Position numbers and translations under genes: made by a program. Shown here piece by piece: positions 1 through 11,937 of a DNA stretch of 64,000 nt. This DNA is from Euclidia mi (Eukaryota > Arthropoda > Insecta > Lepidoptera > Erebidae), in contig OX123188.2 of the NCBI GenBank assembly GCA_944739405.2, forward strand, positions 63,135,251-63,199,250, in the 5' to 3' direction. Position 1 is the first letter of the stretch; each line of letters begins with the position of its first letter. The notes below the pieces were generated by a model that was not told where the DNA came from, made no database searches, and saw only the letters and a program-made list of their open reading frames with translations.

Positions 1-562
1 TTATATGGAAATATCTGAAATGCGAATCATCATAGAGGTGAATAAAGTATACTCTGACTACCAGTTCGAAGTGGATACTTGAATATGGGACGGACCCATA
101 ACACATGGCAACAAATATATGCACTTTTTGCTAATCTAGTTTTTATACACTACTATTTTTTAATAAGTACAAAAAATTTAATGGTGCTCTAAGCATCTTT
201 AACTAATCATATTTATGTATGTAAAACATAAAAATACTTAGTTCCAAAACTGTCCCAAAACTGTCCACAAAAATACGTAATGAATGGTAAATGCATAACT
301 AAATACTATGTTGTCGTAGTAATTTTACGCGGCACTGCTCCATTGATAAATTTGTGCATACTCGAAGCTCGCCACCCCCTGTCCCTCTGCGTCCGCGCCG
401 CAGTGCTAAATTGAAGGTGGTAGCGAGCGGATCTTTTTTTCGCGCCAACAATTATTGTTTGTTTACGTTTTCCCGACGCGATGGCTTATCATTAATTAAG
501 TTATTTACTTAGTCCGAATTTGTACCAACATTTACACAATAAAGCACTTATCTATCTATCTA
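1..562. other. AT-rich stretch without recognisable gene
   Basis: No long open frame, repeat terminus or tRNA-like sequence was found. A short TATC run around 550-570 preceded by an AATAAA-like word (538-543) resembles the microsatellite tail of a LINE, but no coding sequence supports it. Confidence 0.5.
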
Positions 563-793
563 GCTATCACGCGAGTGCAGCTGTGCGTTTGTACAAGGAA
601 GTGTTTGGAAACCAGTGGATCGGTTGAGGCGGGCCTGTACCTTGGCCTCCATCCTCACCACTGTGTACAAAAGTGAGCCGGTTAGTGTCGAACTATTTAA
701 ACAGCGCATATTGGACGCTTTTGACGCAGTGGAAAGTCAGACAAGCGTACTTCTCTCGTTAAAAAACAATTTAATAAAACGTGCTGTGTATTG
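563..793 (+). other. unrecognised open frame of about 76 codons, no ATG start
   Basis: An open frame lies between an in-frame TAG near 560 and TGA at 791-793. The translated composition is protein-like: a helix-favouring C-terminal half containing the segments SVELFKQRILDAFDAVE and LLSLKNNLIKRAV. There is no start codon near the beginning, and a CAG at about 580 could be a splice acceptor, so it might be a terminal exon or a TE gag-like fragment. I do not recognise the family. Random occurrence in AT-rich DNA remains possible. Confidence 0.2.
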
Positions 794-869
794 ACAATGG
801 TGGACTTTTCGAAGAACAATTGAAATACTTGTAAGTAAAGTAAAAATTACCTACTTAAGTAAATCATTA

Positions 870-965
870 TTTGATGCGGGCGGCTAAAAATCGGTCTGTG
901 TGGAGAACCTTGAGGGAGGTCTATGTCCAGCAGTGGACGTCTCTAGGCTGACATGATGATGATGA
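870..965 (+). mobile_element. RTE-type LINE, 3' terminal fragment
   Basis: The segment matches the end of lepidopteran RTE-like ORF2 followed by a short tail: a reading frame encoding a WRTLREVYVQQWTS-like C-terminus, a stop and then a (GAT)n run (953-963). The same C-terminus occurs on the minus strand at 37110-37590. Only the last ~90 bases are present, as expected for 5'-truncated target-primed insertion. Confidence 0.6.
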
Positions 966-1024
966 AATAATAATTGTAAATAGCAGCTGATTCTAACTTC
1001 ATAAATACGCCAAAATTACTCTTA

Positions 1025-1434
1025 TGCCGTGTGATTGACGGCATAGAATACAAGTGTCACCACCCCCTATCTTCCCGTGGGTGTCGTAAGAGGTGACTAA
1101 GGGATAACACGATGCAAATACCATCTTTGCGTAGAGACGGAAAACTCGACATCAAACCCTATACGACTGCCTCGTTGGTCTCGCGGCATAAATGTGCGCG
1201 TGGGATCGGGAGGTCCCGGGTTCGATTCCTGGGTCGGCCAGTGTTATTGGGTTTTTCTGTCACGAAATTCTCAGTAGCAGCACGGAGTCTGGAAATGTGC
1301 CCGGTACGGCAATAAGCTCGCCCCTTATTACGTGGGACTAAAGTGTATCTGGCGAAAAGTGGGTGTAGAAATACACCCCTGCCTACCCCTGCGGGGATAA
1401 AAGGCGTGACGATATGTATGTATGTATGTATGTA
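1025..1434 (+). mobile_element. tRNA-derived SINE with (TATG)n tail
   Basis: The element has pol III promoter-like boxes: an A-box-like TGGTCTCGCGG at 1176-1186 and a B box GGGTTCGATTCCT at 1218-1230. It ends in a GGGATAAAAGGCGTGAC motif followed by TATG repeats. Near-identical copies lie at 19191-19604 (+) and 21775-22170 (-), and 3' fragments at 26406-26520 and 47930-48100. The tail motif resembles the 3' end of the LINE fragment at 12778-13150, which suggests that LINE supplies the retrotransposition machinery (inference). Confidence 0.8.
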
Positions 1435-2360
1435 CTCTTTTCTTTTATTACAGAATACCTTCTTTTATTTTGATATGTGTTTGCTTTCTTATTGAATGTT
1501 TATTCTCTCTGTAAAATATAAACCAGCCCTCTGGTCACGGGAAGCGTCGATCAGCCTTATTTCAGTCTTATTTACTTTTAACGAACACTGCACTATCAAT
1601 TAATTTTTAAATTGTTTTAACAGTATTTTTAATGTATTTATATATCGGTTTGTAAGTATTTTTGTCTTTGGGGGCAACCCCAGGAACGTCAACAAGTGTT
1701 TTCTAAAGTGCAGCTAATTTAAATTAAAAATAATAAGGAAAAGTGCATAAAATTGTGATAGAACTTGAAAACATTACCTGCAAACTGTGCATAAAGATTT
1801 TGTGATCATTGGCGTGGTTGAATCTGTGAGTTGAAACAACATAATAAACTTGGAAGATACGTTATCAACATTTTGAACATCACCTACACATACAAAGCCA
1901 GCTGATCAACAGCTGTTTCAAGTAGTGTTTTTTATACACACTCGTGCACTAACACAGATCACAAACCACAGAATTATACTTTTTGTCACAAACAATCTAC
2001 CTACTGGTTTTGTTTTGTCATTGAACTGAAGAGCAAATAATATTTATTTTTCAACTACCCCGATTGACATTGATATTTGTTGATATTTACTGAATTATAA
2101 AACTGACATTCTCAATTGACGCAACAATATTTATTGACCATAAACAAATAAACCTGACAAACATCGAATTAACTGGATGACATTCTCGTATTATAATAGT
2201 GTGGATAATTGATACAAGAGGGCATTAGTGGTATCATTAAGAGACTAAAAAAAATTATATTACTTTTTTGATAAGCGAAATGGATGTAAACCACATCAAT
2301 ATTACTTACCGTAAACCAGTAGTAGGTAGCTCGTTCTCTAAATGATCTGACAAATATAAT
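1435..2360. other. no gene seen; may include LINE-1 5' untranslated region
   Basis: There are no ORFs with recognisable products. The stretch lies immediately upstream of the LINE-1 ORF1 start at 2361, and part of it is probably the 5' UTR and internal promoter of that element. I could not place the element's 5' end. Confidence 0.4.
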
Positions 2361-3448
2361 GAGTAGTAATGATAAATCACTATTTGACACTACAATGATG
2401 AGCATACCTGATAATTTACATGATAGCAGTGCCGTTACAGCCGAACTTCAGGAACAAATTAAAACACTAACAATGCAATTAGCGAGCGCTCATCAGGAGA
2501 TTGAAAACCTGAATATAGAAAACCTTTGACTCAAACATGATCTACAAAACATGACAAAAACAGTTAGTACCTACAAAAAAATCTGTGTAACACCTAACAG
2601 AAAAACTAAAACACCTGTAACACGCACAAACAAATCACTGCATAACAAAAACGAGTCATTAAAGAGCCTTAACAGTGAATTTATATTAACAGAATCAAAG
2701 TACCAAGGCTCTACCCAAAGCGCTGTCATCACACACAATAAAGAGATTCAAACTATTGACATCACTGATGAGATACTACATAAACTACATAAAAAATCTA
2801 CACCTTCGAATTCGAATAATAAACCTATGTACACAACTTACAAAAACTCAAGAAAACAAACAGAAATTATGCATCCTGAGCACTGAAAGCGCCAAATGGG
2901 GTTTATCAACAATTGAAGATGTATTTTCGAACTACTTTAACTACTGCCACTACATTACACCTAACATAAGCAATCTTCTATACAATCTGGAATGCAAACT
3001 AAAAAACTTTACAGTAAATGACTACTGCATACTTTTGTTAGGAGAAAATGTAATTAAGGCAGAGAAAAACCAAATAGAAACTATAAGTAAAATAAAAGAC
3101 GCTCTTAAGAAAATAGACCACACGAATAAGATTATTTGTCTGCCTACATATATATCGGGAGCACCGATATATAATTTCAAAGTCGAAATGTTTAACAACC
3201 TCTTATACTTAGACATACTAAACGAACTTTACGCATATATTTTTGACAGCAATTATGACCTAACACTAGACATGTTTTCCTTCTCAACGGGAAAAATTAA
3301 TAAAAATGGTATGAGAAATGTATTTAACCGTATTATGAATAATATATTAATTAACTTCGAAAAATATGGACTAATGGAACACAATACACATGACAAACCT
3401 ACACTGCAAATTGACAACAAAGAAGATGAAACTCAGTTATTTCTCTAG
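2361..3448 (+). pseudogene. LINE-1 ORF1 (coiled-coil / SGNH-like ORF1 protein), broken
   Basis: The frame starts at ATG 2361 (MSSNDKSLF). It runs through a heptad-rich segment (ELQEQIKTLTMQLASAHQEI) to an in-frame TGA at about 2528, continues to 2886, and shifts to a second frame that is open to 3448. The N-terminal part is a predicted coiled coil, typical of ORF1p trimerisation. The second half contains ILLLGENVIK and a spaced block resembling the SGNH/esterase-like domain of CR1-group ORF1 proteins; that assignment is tentative because the catalytic residues are not clear. The 3' end overlaps the start of ORF2. In a live element this protein would bind element RNA. Here it has one nonsense and one frameshift mutation and should be inactive. 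Confidence 0.55.
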
Positions 3449-5196
3449 CAAATATATACATGTTCTTCACGAAAACATCGCGGGACTGCTGAATAAATCT
3501 GATACATTATCAATTAATTTACAACAACTCAAGAACAAGAATATAATAGTAGATGTTCAATGTATCACTGAACATTTCATGATGTCGGGCAACGAAATAA
3601 ACTTACATATACCAAACTACGTTTTAGCTTCATCGTATAGTCGGAGTAACAGCAGAAGAGGAGGAGCTTGCATACTTTTAAGAGAAGGAAATAATTTTAA
3701 AGAGCTATTAGAAGTTAAGATTTTTTCTGTAAACAATTTGTTCGAATGTTGTGCTATCGAACTTGTAGACTATAAAATTGCTATTATTTTTATATACAGA
3801 GTCCCTAAGCAAAATAATTTGTATACCTTTTTTCATTGGCTGGAGAAAGTTCTAGGTCATATTTCTAAACTTAAATGTAATAATATTTTGATTGCTGGAG
3901 ACTATAATATAGATGTGCTAACAAGGAATAATATTGCATTAGAGTTTGAGTGCACGCTACTGAATTATAATCTTAAATTAGAACTCTATGAACCGACGAG
4001 ACTAGAAAGTCGAACATGTATTGATAACTTGGCCCATGACTTTATTAAGGGATGTAAAACAAATATTCTAGAATTAGGTTTATCAGACCATACAGCCCAA
4101 TTAATTAAATTGCCGGCGAAAAAAATAAAAAACATTGAAATTTTGGCGCTCTCTAAAACGTGATTACAGCCAGGACAATATTAGAAAATTTAGAAATTGC
4201 ATTTAAAAGCTTATCTTTTTCAAATATTTACAATACCGATGACCTAAATAAAGCATACAAATATTTTATAGAAGATTTTTCAATGTTTTATGACTTATGT
4301 TTTCCTCAAAGACTTTTTACAATAAAAGTTAACTCTAAACCAAAATGGATATCCAATGGAGTTTGTACTTGCAGTAGGAAGAAAAAGGAATTATTATGGC
4401 AATTTAGACGGAATCCAACTACCGAAAATAGACAAAAATACAAAAACTATTGTAAAATATTCAAAAAAATTATTACGTTAACAAAGCGTGCTCAGAATAA
4501 TTTTAGAATCAACTCTTCTACTAATAAATGTAAAACAGCATGGCAAATGATAAACAAATCGAAATCAAATATGCCAAAAGACTCAATTGACAATATTAAA
4601 ATTAATGATAATAATTATATTAATGACCCTATACAAATAGCCAATGCATTTAACTACTACTTCACACATAAGGTAAAACCAATTCATAGAGCTGGTAAAA
4701 AAGTCACAAGTTTAATTAAATCTTCAGTAAAATCAATGTTTCTTGCACCAAGTACTCCATTTCAGATAAACAAAATTATAAACAATTTGAAAAATACTAG
4801 TAGCGTGGGTTACGATGGTATCGCAACTAAGATAATTAAAACAGTAAAGGTGGAAATTTGTTATCATTTGAGTCATATCTTAAATCTTAGTATCTCAAAG
4901 GGAATATTTCCCACAGATCTAAAACTAAGTGTCATAAAACCGTTGTTCAAGAAAGAAAATAAACAATTGGTACAAAATTATAGGCCTATTGCTTTGATAC
5001 CAATAGTTTCCAAAATTTTTGAGAAGTATCTATATAATGAAATTAACGCATTCCTGGAAAAAAATCAGCTTCTATGTAAAGAACAAAAAGGCTTTCGGCG
5101 AAATAGGACCATAAACATGGCCATTTATGACTTCATAGAAAATGTATTATCTCACGTTGACAAAACTTCACCCGTTTGCGCTATATACTGCGACAT
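3390..5196 (+). pseudogene. LINE-1 ORF2, 5' part: APE endonuclease and N-terminal reverse transcriptase
   Basis: The first frame (3390-4163) is an apurinic-endonuclease-like domain: IAGLLNKSD and CITEH near the N-terminus, a GGACILLREG block, IAGDYNID at about 3893-3916, and a terminal GLSDHTAQ containing the catalytic SDH. A frameshift near 4160 moves to the second frame, which carries the linker and RT fingers (YDGIATKIIK, VIKPLFKK, NYRPIALIPIVSKIFEKYL, KGFRRNRTINMA). It stops abruptly within motif A at 5196, where LINE-2 is inserted; residues after that in the same frame belong to LINE-2. The role in an intact element is target-site nicking and target-primed reverse transcription. Confidence 0.8.
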
Positions 5197-5551
5197 CCTC
5201 ATTTATTGGCGCGTACTTCGCGCGGCGTTCACTTCGCGCTCCCGGTTATTTATTTCTAAATTGAGTTATTAAACTCGGATCGTTATAAATATGTGTATAC
5301 TTTGGAACTATAACGTCAATTCGACAGTGGAAAGTGCAGTACAGTTATAAATCAGTGGATTTTTGTGATAATACTTAAAACTAATGAATGTGTATACGCG
5401 TGTGTATTAACTTTGATAATCGTTAGTCGGCGGTATCGCGATATACGCGAGCCGTGCACCCGTGCTCTTCACTCTCACGCGGAAGGACTATCTCTGTCTT
5501 TCTCACATTGGTGTTAACGTTATAATTTGAAATTTTGAAGTTTTAACTAAA

Positions 5552-6585
5552 ATGAACTGCGCCGTTTGTAGGAAAAAAGTAGATGTTGGAGATTTATTGA
5601 AGTGTAATGGATGTAAGGATGTATACCACTACCGGTGCCTGAACATCACAAAAACTTCTTTCATGGATGGGCAGGCGCAGATGAAACGTAGTTTCAAATG
5701 TGATTCTTGTGCTAACATCACCCAGCGGATACGTGTAACTGATGACACCCCAGTGCGAGCTGCTCGCGGCGGTGTGCAGCACCAGCTGCTAGATAGTGAC
5801 ACACCTTGTCAATCTGCCGAGACTACCGGTCAGAGGTCACTGACCCCGCAGGAATCTGATTGTATTAAAGGTATTCTGAAACAAGTTCACGAAGTTATTA
5901 CGGCCAAATTAAGTACTTTGGAAATAAAAATACTGGAGGAATTGAAGTCTTCAGTTACTGTCCTTGCCCTTGAAAATAGTGAACTAAGAACGAAGTTACA
6001 GGAGGCTAATCAAAGGTGCACTAATTATGAACAGGAAATGAAGGTATTAAATTGGATACAAAAAATAGAAAAGATAACGTCAAAAGTACTCCCGTTAACG
6101 TATCAGCTGATCGCCAACAACAATCGTACGCAAGACACGCGTTGCCGTCGACGTCGTCGGCGGTGGAAGGAGCGGAGGGTGCCGCTGCCCCCGCCCCCGC
6201 CCCCGCCACCGTTGCCGCCACCAGCCAGCAGTCGTCGAGCCCTGCTCCCGCAGCCAGTTACGCGACAGTGGCTAGGAAACAAGCGGTTTCGAACGTTGGG
6301 AGTAATTCTGATTGGACTGAGGTGAGGAACCATAAGCGGAAAACTCCAATAATAAGAGGAGCGAATACGTCAACTGTGTTGAAAGCAGTCGAACGAAAGA
6401 AGTATCTGCATGTATGGAGACTGGACAGAGGCACAACAGAAGAAAACTTGAAGGAGTATATTAGACCCTTGCTTGGAATCGATAGTGATGTCTTAATTGA
6501 AAAATTAAAACCTAAAGCCGAGAGGGACTACGCTTCTTTCAAAATAGGCGTCGGAGATAGGGACTACGCTAAGCTTTCTGTTTAG
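5552..6585 (+). pseudogene. LINE-2 ORF1: PHD-finger nucleic-acid-binding protein, one frameshift
   Basis: Starting at ATG 5552, residues 1-50 form a PHD-type zinc finger with the Cys/His series CAVC, CNGC, YHYRC and CDSC. A heptad-rich segment follows (about residues 110-160, including ILEELKSSVTVLALENSELR). A one-base frameshift near 6045 then moves the reading to a frame open to 6585. That frame holds a Ser/Ala/Pro-rich low-complexity stretch (about 6130-6270, GC-rich and unlike its surroundings) and a C-terminal domain with KYLHVWRLDRGTTEENLKEYI that resembles the RRM-like domain of other LINE ORF1 proteins. ORF1p would package LINE RNA. Start choice follows the PHD finger, which begins with the second residue. 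Confidence 0.7.
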
Positions 6586-6639
6586 CGAATGGATTTGGTT
6601 TCGTCGCTCAAGCGGACCAACTCAACAGCAAAACCAGTA

Positions 6640-9362
6640 GACACCTTAACATCCTGTATCAGAACGTAAGAGGACTTCGTACTAAGTGTTATCAATTATT
6701 ATCATTATTACAATCGTCAGCATCGGATATATATTTGTCTTCACTGAAACTGGTTTAAACGAGAGTATTCAAAACGCAGAAATAACACTCCCAGGATATC
6801 AAATCTTAAGATGTGATCGTGCAGATGGGCGTAAGCAAGGAGGTGTAGCTTTAGTAGCCACACCGCGGTTTGAACTCCGGCGAGTACTGATACCGGACGT
6901 TATCGATATGGACAGTCACAGGTTCGAAATAATTTGTGCGACTGTGTATACACATAGACGATTTCTATTTGTTTGCTGTACTGTATATATTCCACCTAAA
7001 GCCGAGGAGACTGAATATATGTTAATGTTTAGTGCATTAGAAAAGCTTTGTTTAAAATATAATCATAATTTAGTTATTTTAGGAGATTTTAATTTAAATT
7101 GGTGCAATGTTAATGTAAATAATTATTATGAATACTTTGTGGCCTTCTGTGAATTTACTCAGTGTAATACTGTACCTAACTGTAATGGTAGACAGCTGGA
7201 CCTCGTATTGAGTGCGCGTGGTGTGGTAACTGTGGAACTTTCGTAAAGCCGACTTTCATAGCTTATATGAAATGATTTCTAAATTAGATTTTGCTGAAAT
7301 GTATTCTTTAACGAACCCTAACGAGATGTTACATTTATTTTATGATAAGATTTATTCAATATTTGATGCTTGTGTTCCAAGAAAAATAATCTCGACGACT
7401 ATTAAAAAACACAATTACCCTGTTTGGTACACTCCAGAACTTATAAAGGATATAAAATTCAAACATACATTACACAAAAAATATAAATCGTCCAAGTCGC
7501 GGAGCGACTATGTAGTGTTTTCGCAATGTAGGGCTAGGGTTAAGGCTGCAACGTCGCGAGCACTTGACCAATACCGGGATCGTGTGCAAAGACATCTGGA
7601 AACCGATTCACGAGCATTCTGGGGTTACTTAAGATCGAGAAGGTCTGATTTGGGCAAAGCAACGCTGATAGTGGACGGTCGAGTTTTGTCTGATGATGAA
7701 TGCGCTGAGGAATTTGCTCGATTCTTTCACTCAGTTTACAGTGCAGTACCGGCTACGTTGGATGTGGGGGCGGCGAGTGCGGCAGCGACGCCGGGCACTT
7801 AGGCGCAGTTAGAGCCCCTGCGCCCTGGCGACGTTCGATGCGCTCTTGCCCGCTTGCTACCGAAGTGTTCCGTTGGACCTGACGGGATACCATCGGTCGT
7901 TTTCAGAGACTGCAGCATGGTGTTGGTGGAGCCTTTACTCTATATATTTAATGCTTGCATAGAAACTGCTACGTTCCCCGATTGCTGGAAACTCACGCGA
8001 GTTGTACCAGTACCGAAGTGTGGTGGGGGTACTACACCAGGTGACTACAGACAAGTTGCGATATTGAGTACACCTGCCAAAGTGTTCGAGGCTGCCATTC
8101 ACAGCTGCCTCTATAAACAAGTAGGTGCCCGGTTGTCTGACGCGCAGCATGGGTTTCGTCCTAGGCGGGGGACGGCTGGGAACTTGCTGCATCTGATGAC
8201 GCATTTGGTACCGGCGGTGGATGTTGGTTTGCAGGTGGATGTGGCCTACCTAGACTTCAGGAAGGCTTTCGACACTGTCGATAACGACATGCTGTTGTTA
8301 AAGCTGGCCAACGTGGGTTGCACTCCGCGCACGCTAGCATTCTTTGCTAGCTACTTGCGGGATAGATGCCAATATGTGGACTGTGGGGGGCGCCTCTCAG
8401 AACCTTATTTTACCTGGTCTGGCGTAAGTCAAGGAAGTAATTTAGGGCCCCTGTTATTCATCTTAATGGTAAATGACCTACCGGACATTGTTAAAGAGTC
8501 AACGCCATTATTGTTTGCTGACGATTTGAAACTCATCCGGATAGTTGAACAGGACACAGATCATAACGTACTGCAGGGGGACATCGACAGAGTTGTAAAA
8601 TGGAGTCATGACAACAAGCTTTATTTTAATGTAGCCAAGTGCTCCGTGCTTCCCTACAAACGTACGCGTAACCCACATCAACACCATTACAACATGGAAG
8701 GTGTCCCGTTGCAGCGCATCACTGAGGTAAAGGACTTAGGGGTTCAGTTTACGGCTGATCTTAACTTTCGAAAACACGTCACTAATATTTGTAAAAAAGC
8801 GTTCCGTAATTTAGGCTTCGTGTTACGACAGGCAAATCAATTTACAAATATTGGAGCGTTAAAAGCTTTATTTGCAGCTCTTGTGCGGAGTCACCTGGAG
8901 AACAATTCGGTGATATGGTCACCCCACGAAGGTAAGTATAAATTTATGGTCGAACGTATCCAGAACAAATTTATTAGGTTCTTGTATCTAAAGCAGTATA
9001 GAGTTTACCCAGGATATCCATTACTGTATCCTACCTTATTTGTTCTGGGTATGGTCGGCTATACTAGACTGGAGATGAGACGGGAAGTGGCTCTGGCCAC
9101 ATATGTGTTTACATTATTACGAGGGATGACTCACAACCAAGCGGTTTTACAAAGTATTGGTCTGTGCGTCCCTAACGACTACACCTCGCGACGTAGACGG
9201 CCGCCACTGCTGGAGGTGCCGTACGCACGCACCAACCTTCTAAAGCTCGCGCCGCTCACTCGCGCGTTGCGTGTGCTCAATGCGGTGTCTGGTCACGTCG
9301 ACATTTTCTCATGTTCACTGAGTGAGTTCACAAGGGCCACAAATTTTGTATTATGTACATAA
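6640..9362 (+). pseudogene. LINE-2 ORF2: APE endonuclease plus reverse transcriptase, lightly damaged
   Basis: The endonuclease begins near 6640 with LYQNVRGLRTKC, then shifts frame near 6740 and shows TETGLN, GGVALVA and LGDFNLNW before ending at 7246. From 7272 a single frame, broken only by TAG at 7800-7802, carries the linker and a complete reverse transcriptase: GPDGIPSVV, YRQVAILSTPAKVFE, HGFRPRRGTAGN, motif A LDFRKAFDTVD, motif B GVSQGSNLGPLLF, catalytic LLFADDLKL, and a thumb/C-terminal region to 9362. The 51-base downstream open segment between the stop and the next ATG (7854) translates as the same protein. With two frameshifts and one stop this copy is recent but inactive. Confidence 0.85.
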
Positions 9363-9494
9363 TTATAGTAGTGTAGAAGTTTTTATTGTTATTACTAGGA
9401 TAAGTATTTTTTTATTATAAGTCCTACACTGTCGCCTTAGGCTAAGCTCCTGTTAAGATAGATGTATGTAGTAGTTAAATAAATAAATAAATAA

Positions 9495-10602
9495 ATGTCA
9501 CAAGCGTTTGACTATGTAGATCATAATATACTAGCCAATAAATTAGAAGCGTTTGGCATAAGGGGTAAAGTTTTAGACTTAATTAAATCATATTTGTCAA
9601 ATCGCCAACAGATTACCGAAATTTCAAGACTAAATCCAAAGCGAAAGTTCAAGAAACATACACCTCAATACAGCACTACCATATGGCGTTCCACAAGGGA
9701 GTGTTCTCGGACCTTTATTATTTATTATATATATTAACGACTTGCCATATGCAACGAAACACCCAATGACATTATTCGCTGATGATAGTACGGTGACAGT
9801 TGCATGTAATGACATTAATAATTATAAACTTGACATAGATAATTCATTGACATCGGTAATACATTGGTTAAATAATAATAATTTACTAATTAATATAAAC
9901 AAAACAAATATAATGCATTTTGGCCAAAGACATTCAAATCCATTAAATATCAATTTAGTTTATGACAATTACACTGTAAATGAAGTCGGTACTGCCCATT
10001 TTCTTGGTTCAACTATAGACAACAAACTAAACTGGAAAGATCAAATCGAAAAACTATGTAAGAAAATTAGCAGCCTTTCATATGTATTATATAAGCTTGC
10101 CCCAACTATTAGCATAGATGCACTGCTCCTAGCGTATTATGGACTAGTTGAATCGATACTTAGATACGGCATAATATTTTGGGGCAACTCAACAAATAAA
10201 GAAATGGTATTTATAATGCAAAAACGATGTATACGCGCTATGTTCCGGATACAAAGTACTGAAAGCTGCAAGCCATTATTTATAAAACATAAAATCCTAA
10301 CGTTGCCATCACTGTATGTACTAGAATTGGCACTATTTGTTAAAAATAATCCACACTTGTTTCCCACACTAGCAGACACCGTAAAACGTAATCGTTGCGA
10401 TCTGAACAGACTTCGTATACATCCTGCAAAAACAGCGCTGCTGCATAAAAGTGTAGTATGTATGGGTCCAGTCATCTATAATAAATTTCCAGATAGTATT
10501 AGGCAGCTGAATAAAGACCTATTAAAAAAAACATTAAAACTCAAACTGGTCGAAAAATGCTACTACAGTATTTGTGAGTTTTTGAATGACAAATTTCTAT
10601 GA
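9495..10602 (+). pseudogene. LINE-1 ORF2, 3' part: reverse transcriptase palm, thumb and C-terminus
   Basis: It continues LINE-1 ORF2 after LINE-2. It begins with motif A (QAFDYVDHNIL), then has a frameshift near 9650, after which GVPQGSVLGPLLF (motif B) and TLFADDSTV (catalytic motif C) occur in the frame that stays open to 10602. The thumb region includes FLGSTIDNKLNWKDQI and YGIIFWGNS, conserved in CR1/Jockey-group RTs. The D of CD just before LINE-2 and the following MSQAFD show that no residues were lost at the insertion point. Confidence 0.82.
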
Positions 10603-10960
10603 GTGTGTAAAACAGCCAACTATCTTAGAAGTTAATATTATTTCATTTTTTTTATTAATGATGTTAATGTATAATTTAATTGTAATTTGTATAATATTAT
10701 TTACTTTTATTATTTTTCTTTTTCTTTAAGTTTATTATTGCAGACTGACTTTTAATTTTAATAGATTGTGGCACTGATGTCTTTTTATAAATATAGATGC
10801 CAACACATTTGTATACCTATCAAAGGTCAAACATGTTGATACAACAATATATTAATTAAGATCTAATGTATATATCATTATGTACTATTAACTACACATG
10901 TTTAAGCAAATAAATACATCTTTATCTTTTATCTTTATCTGTATCTTTTATCTTTATACC
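10603..10960 (+). mobile_element. LINE-1 3' UTR and ATCTTTT-type tail
   Basis: This is AT-rich noncoding DNA after the ORF2 stop, ending in several repeats of a TATCTTT word (about 10917-10957). Simple-repeat 3' tails rather than poly(A) are typical of CR1-group LINEs. Confidence 0.65.
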
Positions 10961-11934
10961 TCCGTAATTAATTACTTGTAAAACGGTAAATTTTGCCGGT
11001 CCTAAGACAGGATGAAGTATGAAGGAGAGGGAAGAATTTATAAAATTAAAAAGTAACTACCTACACTTATTATTTTGCTTCATTTTATTGTCTAAGACTA
11101 CCTACATTATAAGTGCGACGGAAAGAATACACAAGAGTAGGACGGAAAGTAAGTACTATTTGTAAAATATGTCTGTGATTTAGGTGAGATTTTCTACAAA
11201 ATACAAATGATTATAACTTTGCTATTTATAGATATTATGAAATTCTTACGTCACATATATGATAATAATGTCTTCGCTAATATGTCCTTAAAGTTATTGT
11301 ACTAATTAAAAAATAGTGGTGTATAGATCAATGACCTTTCTTTGATCTTATCGGCGGCGTCGTAGTTCATTATCGCACAAACGGCGCCTGATGTTTAACC
11401 TACTTATCATATTTATTTTATAAAAAGACATGGTTATTAATATAATTAAAACGCCTGACGATCATTGCCGCATAATTCTGGGTTACTCTCCGCATAATAG
11501 GTATGATACTCCGCTGAATACTTTCAGAGTTTTGCGATTTGTACTAATATTTATGGTCATCCCGTCACGATGCCTGCTGTAAGTCACGACGAAACGTTGG
11601 GGATAGAAACAGACGTTTCAAAATAATTACACGATTGACTCGTTACAGTAGTAAATCACATAATAAAATAATGTATTACCCTCACTCCCCCCTGACAGAA
11701 TGCGGGTGGGCAGGCTTGTAATTCTATAAGAATTAATTTATATTAAAGACGTAATAACCATTTACGACAAAATTATTGTCTTTATTGTTAGAAAGTCAGC
11801 TTATTAAATTCTAATACGTACATCATTTCCAAAAGTGTTGGGAAATGATATATACACAATTAATAATTAACAATGTGACGCCAGTGATGTAGCACCGACG
11901 AAGAGAAATTAAATTGCGCACACAATCCTAACCA
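10961..11934. other. no gene or clear repeat seen
   Basis: AT-rich sequence with no supported open frame and no terminal repeats recognised by eye. Confidence 0.4.
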
Positions 11935-11937
11935 TTA

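Larger units (their letters stand above)
5197..9494 (+). mobile_element. LINE-2: near full-length PHD-finger non-LTR retrotransposon inserted in LINE-1
   Basis: The 4.3 kb element has a 355-base 5' UTR, ORF1, ORF2, a short 3' UTR and an (AAAT)n tail ending at 9494. The flanking LINE-1 sequence resumes in frame (CD / MSQAFD), which defines both ends to within a few bases. Any target-site duplication is only 2-3 bases (AT/CAT). The PHD-bearing ORF1 and APE-RT ORF2 order fit the CR1/Jockey group; the clade (for example Daphne-like) is not resolved by eye. Confidence 0.82.
2361..10960 (+). mobile_element. LINE-1: CR1/Jockey-group non-LTR retrotransposon, split by LINE-2
   Basis: Coding order is ORF1 (2361-3448), ORF2 endonuclease and first half of reverse transcriptase (3390-5196), then an interruption by LINE-2 (5197-9494), then the rest of the reverse transcriptase (9495-10602), 3' UTR and an ATCTTTT-type simple tail (about 10905-10960). 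The two halves of ORF2 abut within RT motif A, where the protein reads CD before the insertion and MSQAFD after it. This is one element rather than two. It is degenerate, with at least three frameshifts and one internal stop. Confidence 0.8.

Noticed and set aside
6021..6333. Minus-strand and overlapping Arg/Pro/Gly-rich frames
   Set aside because: Shadows of the GC-rich linker tract of LINE-2 ORF1.
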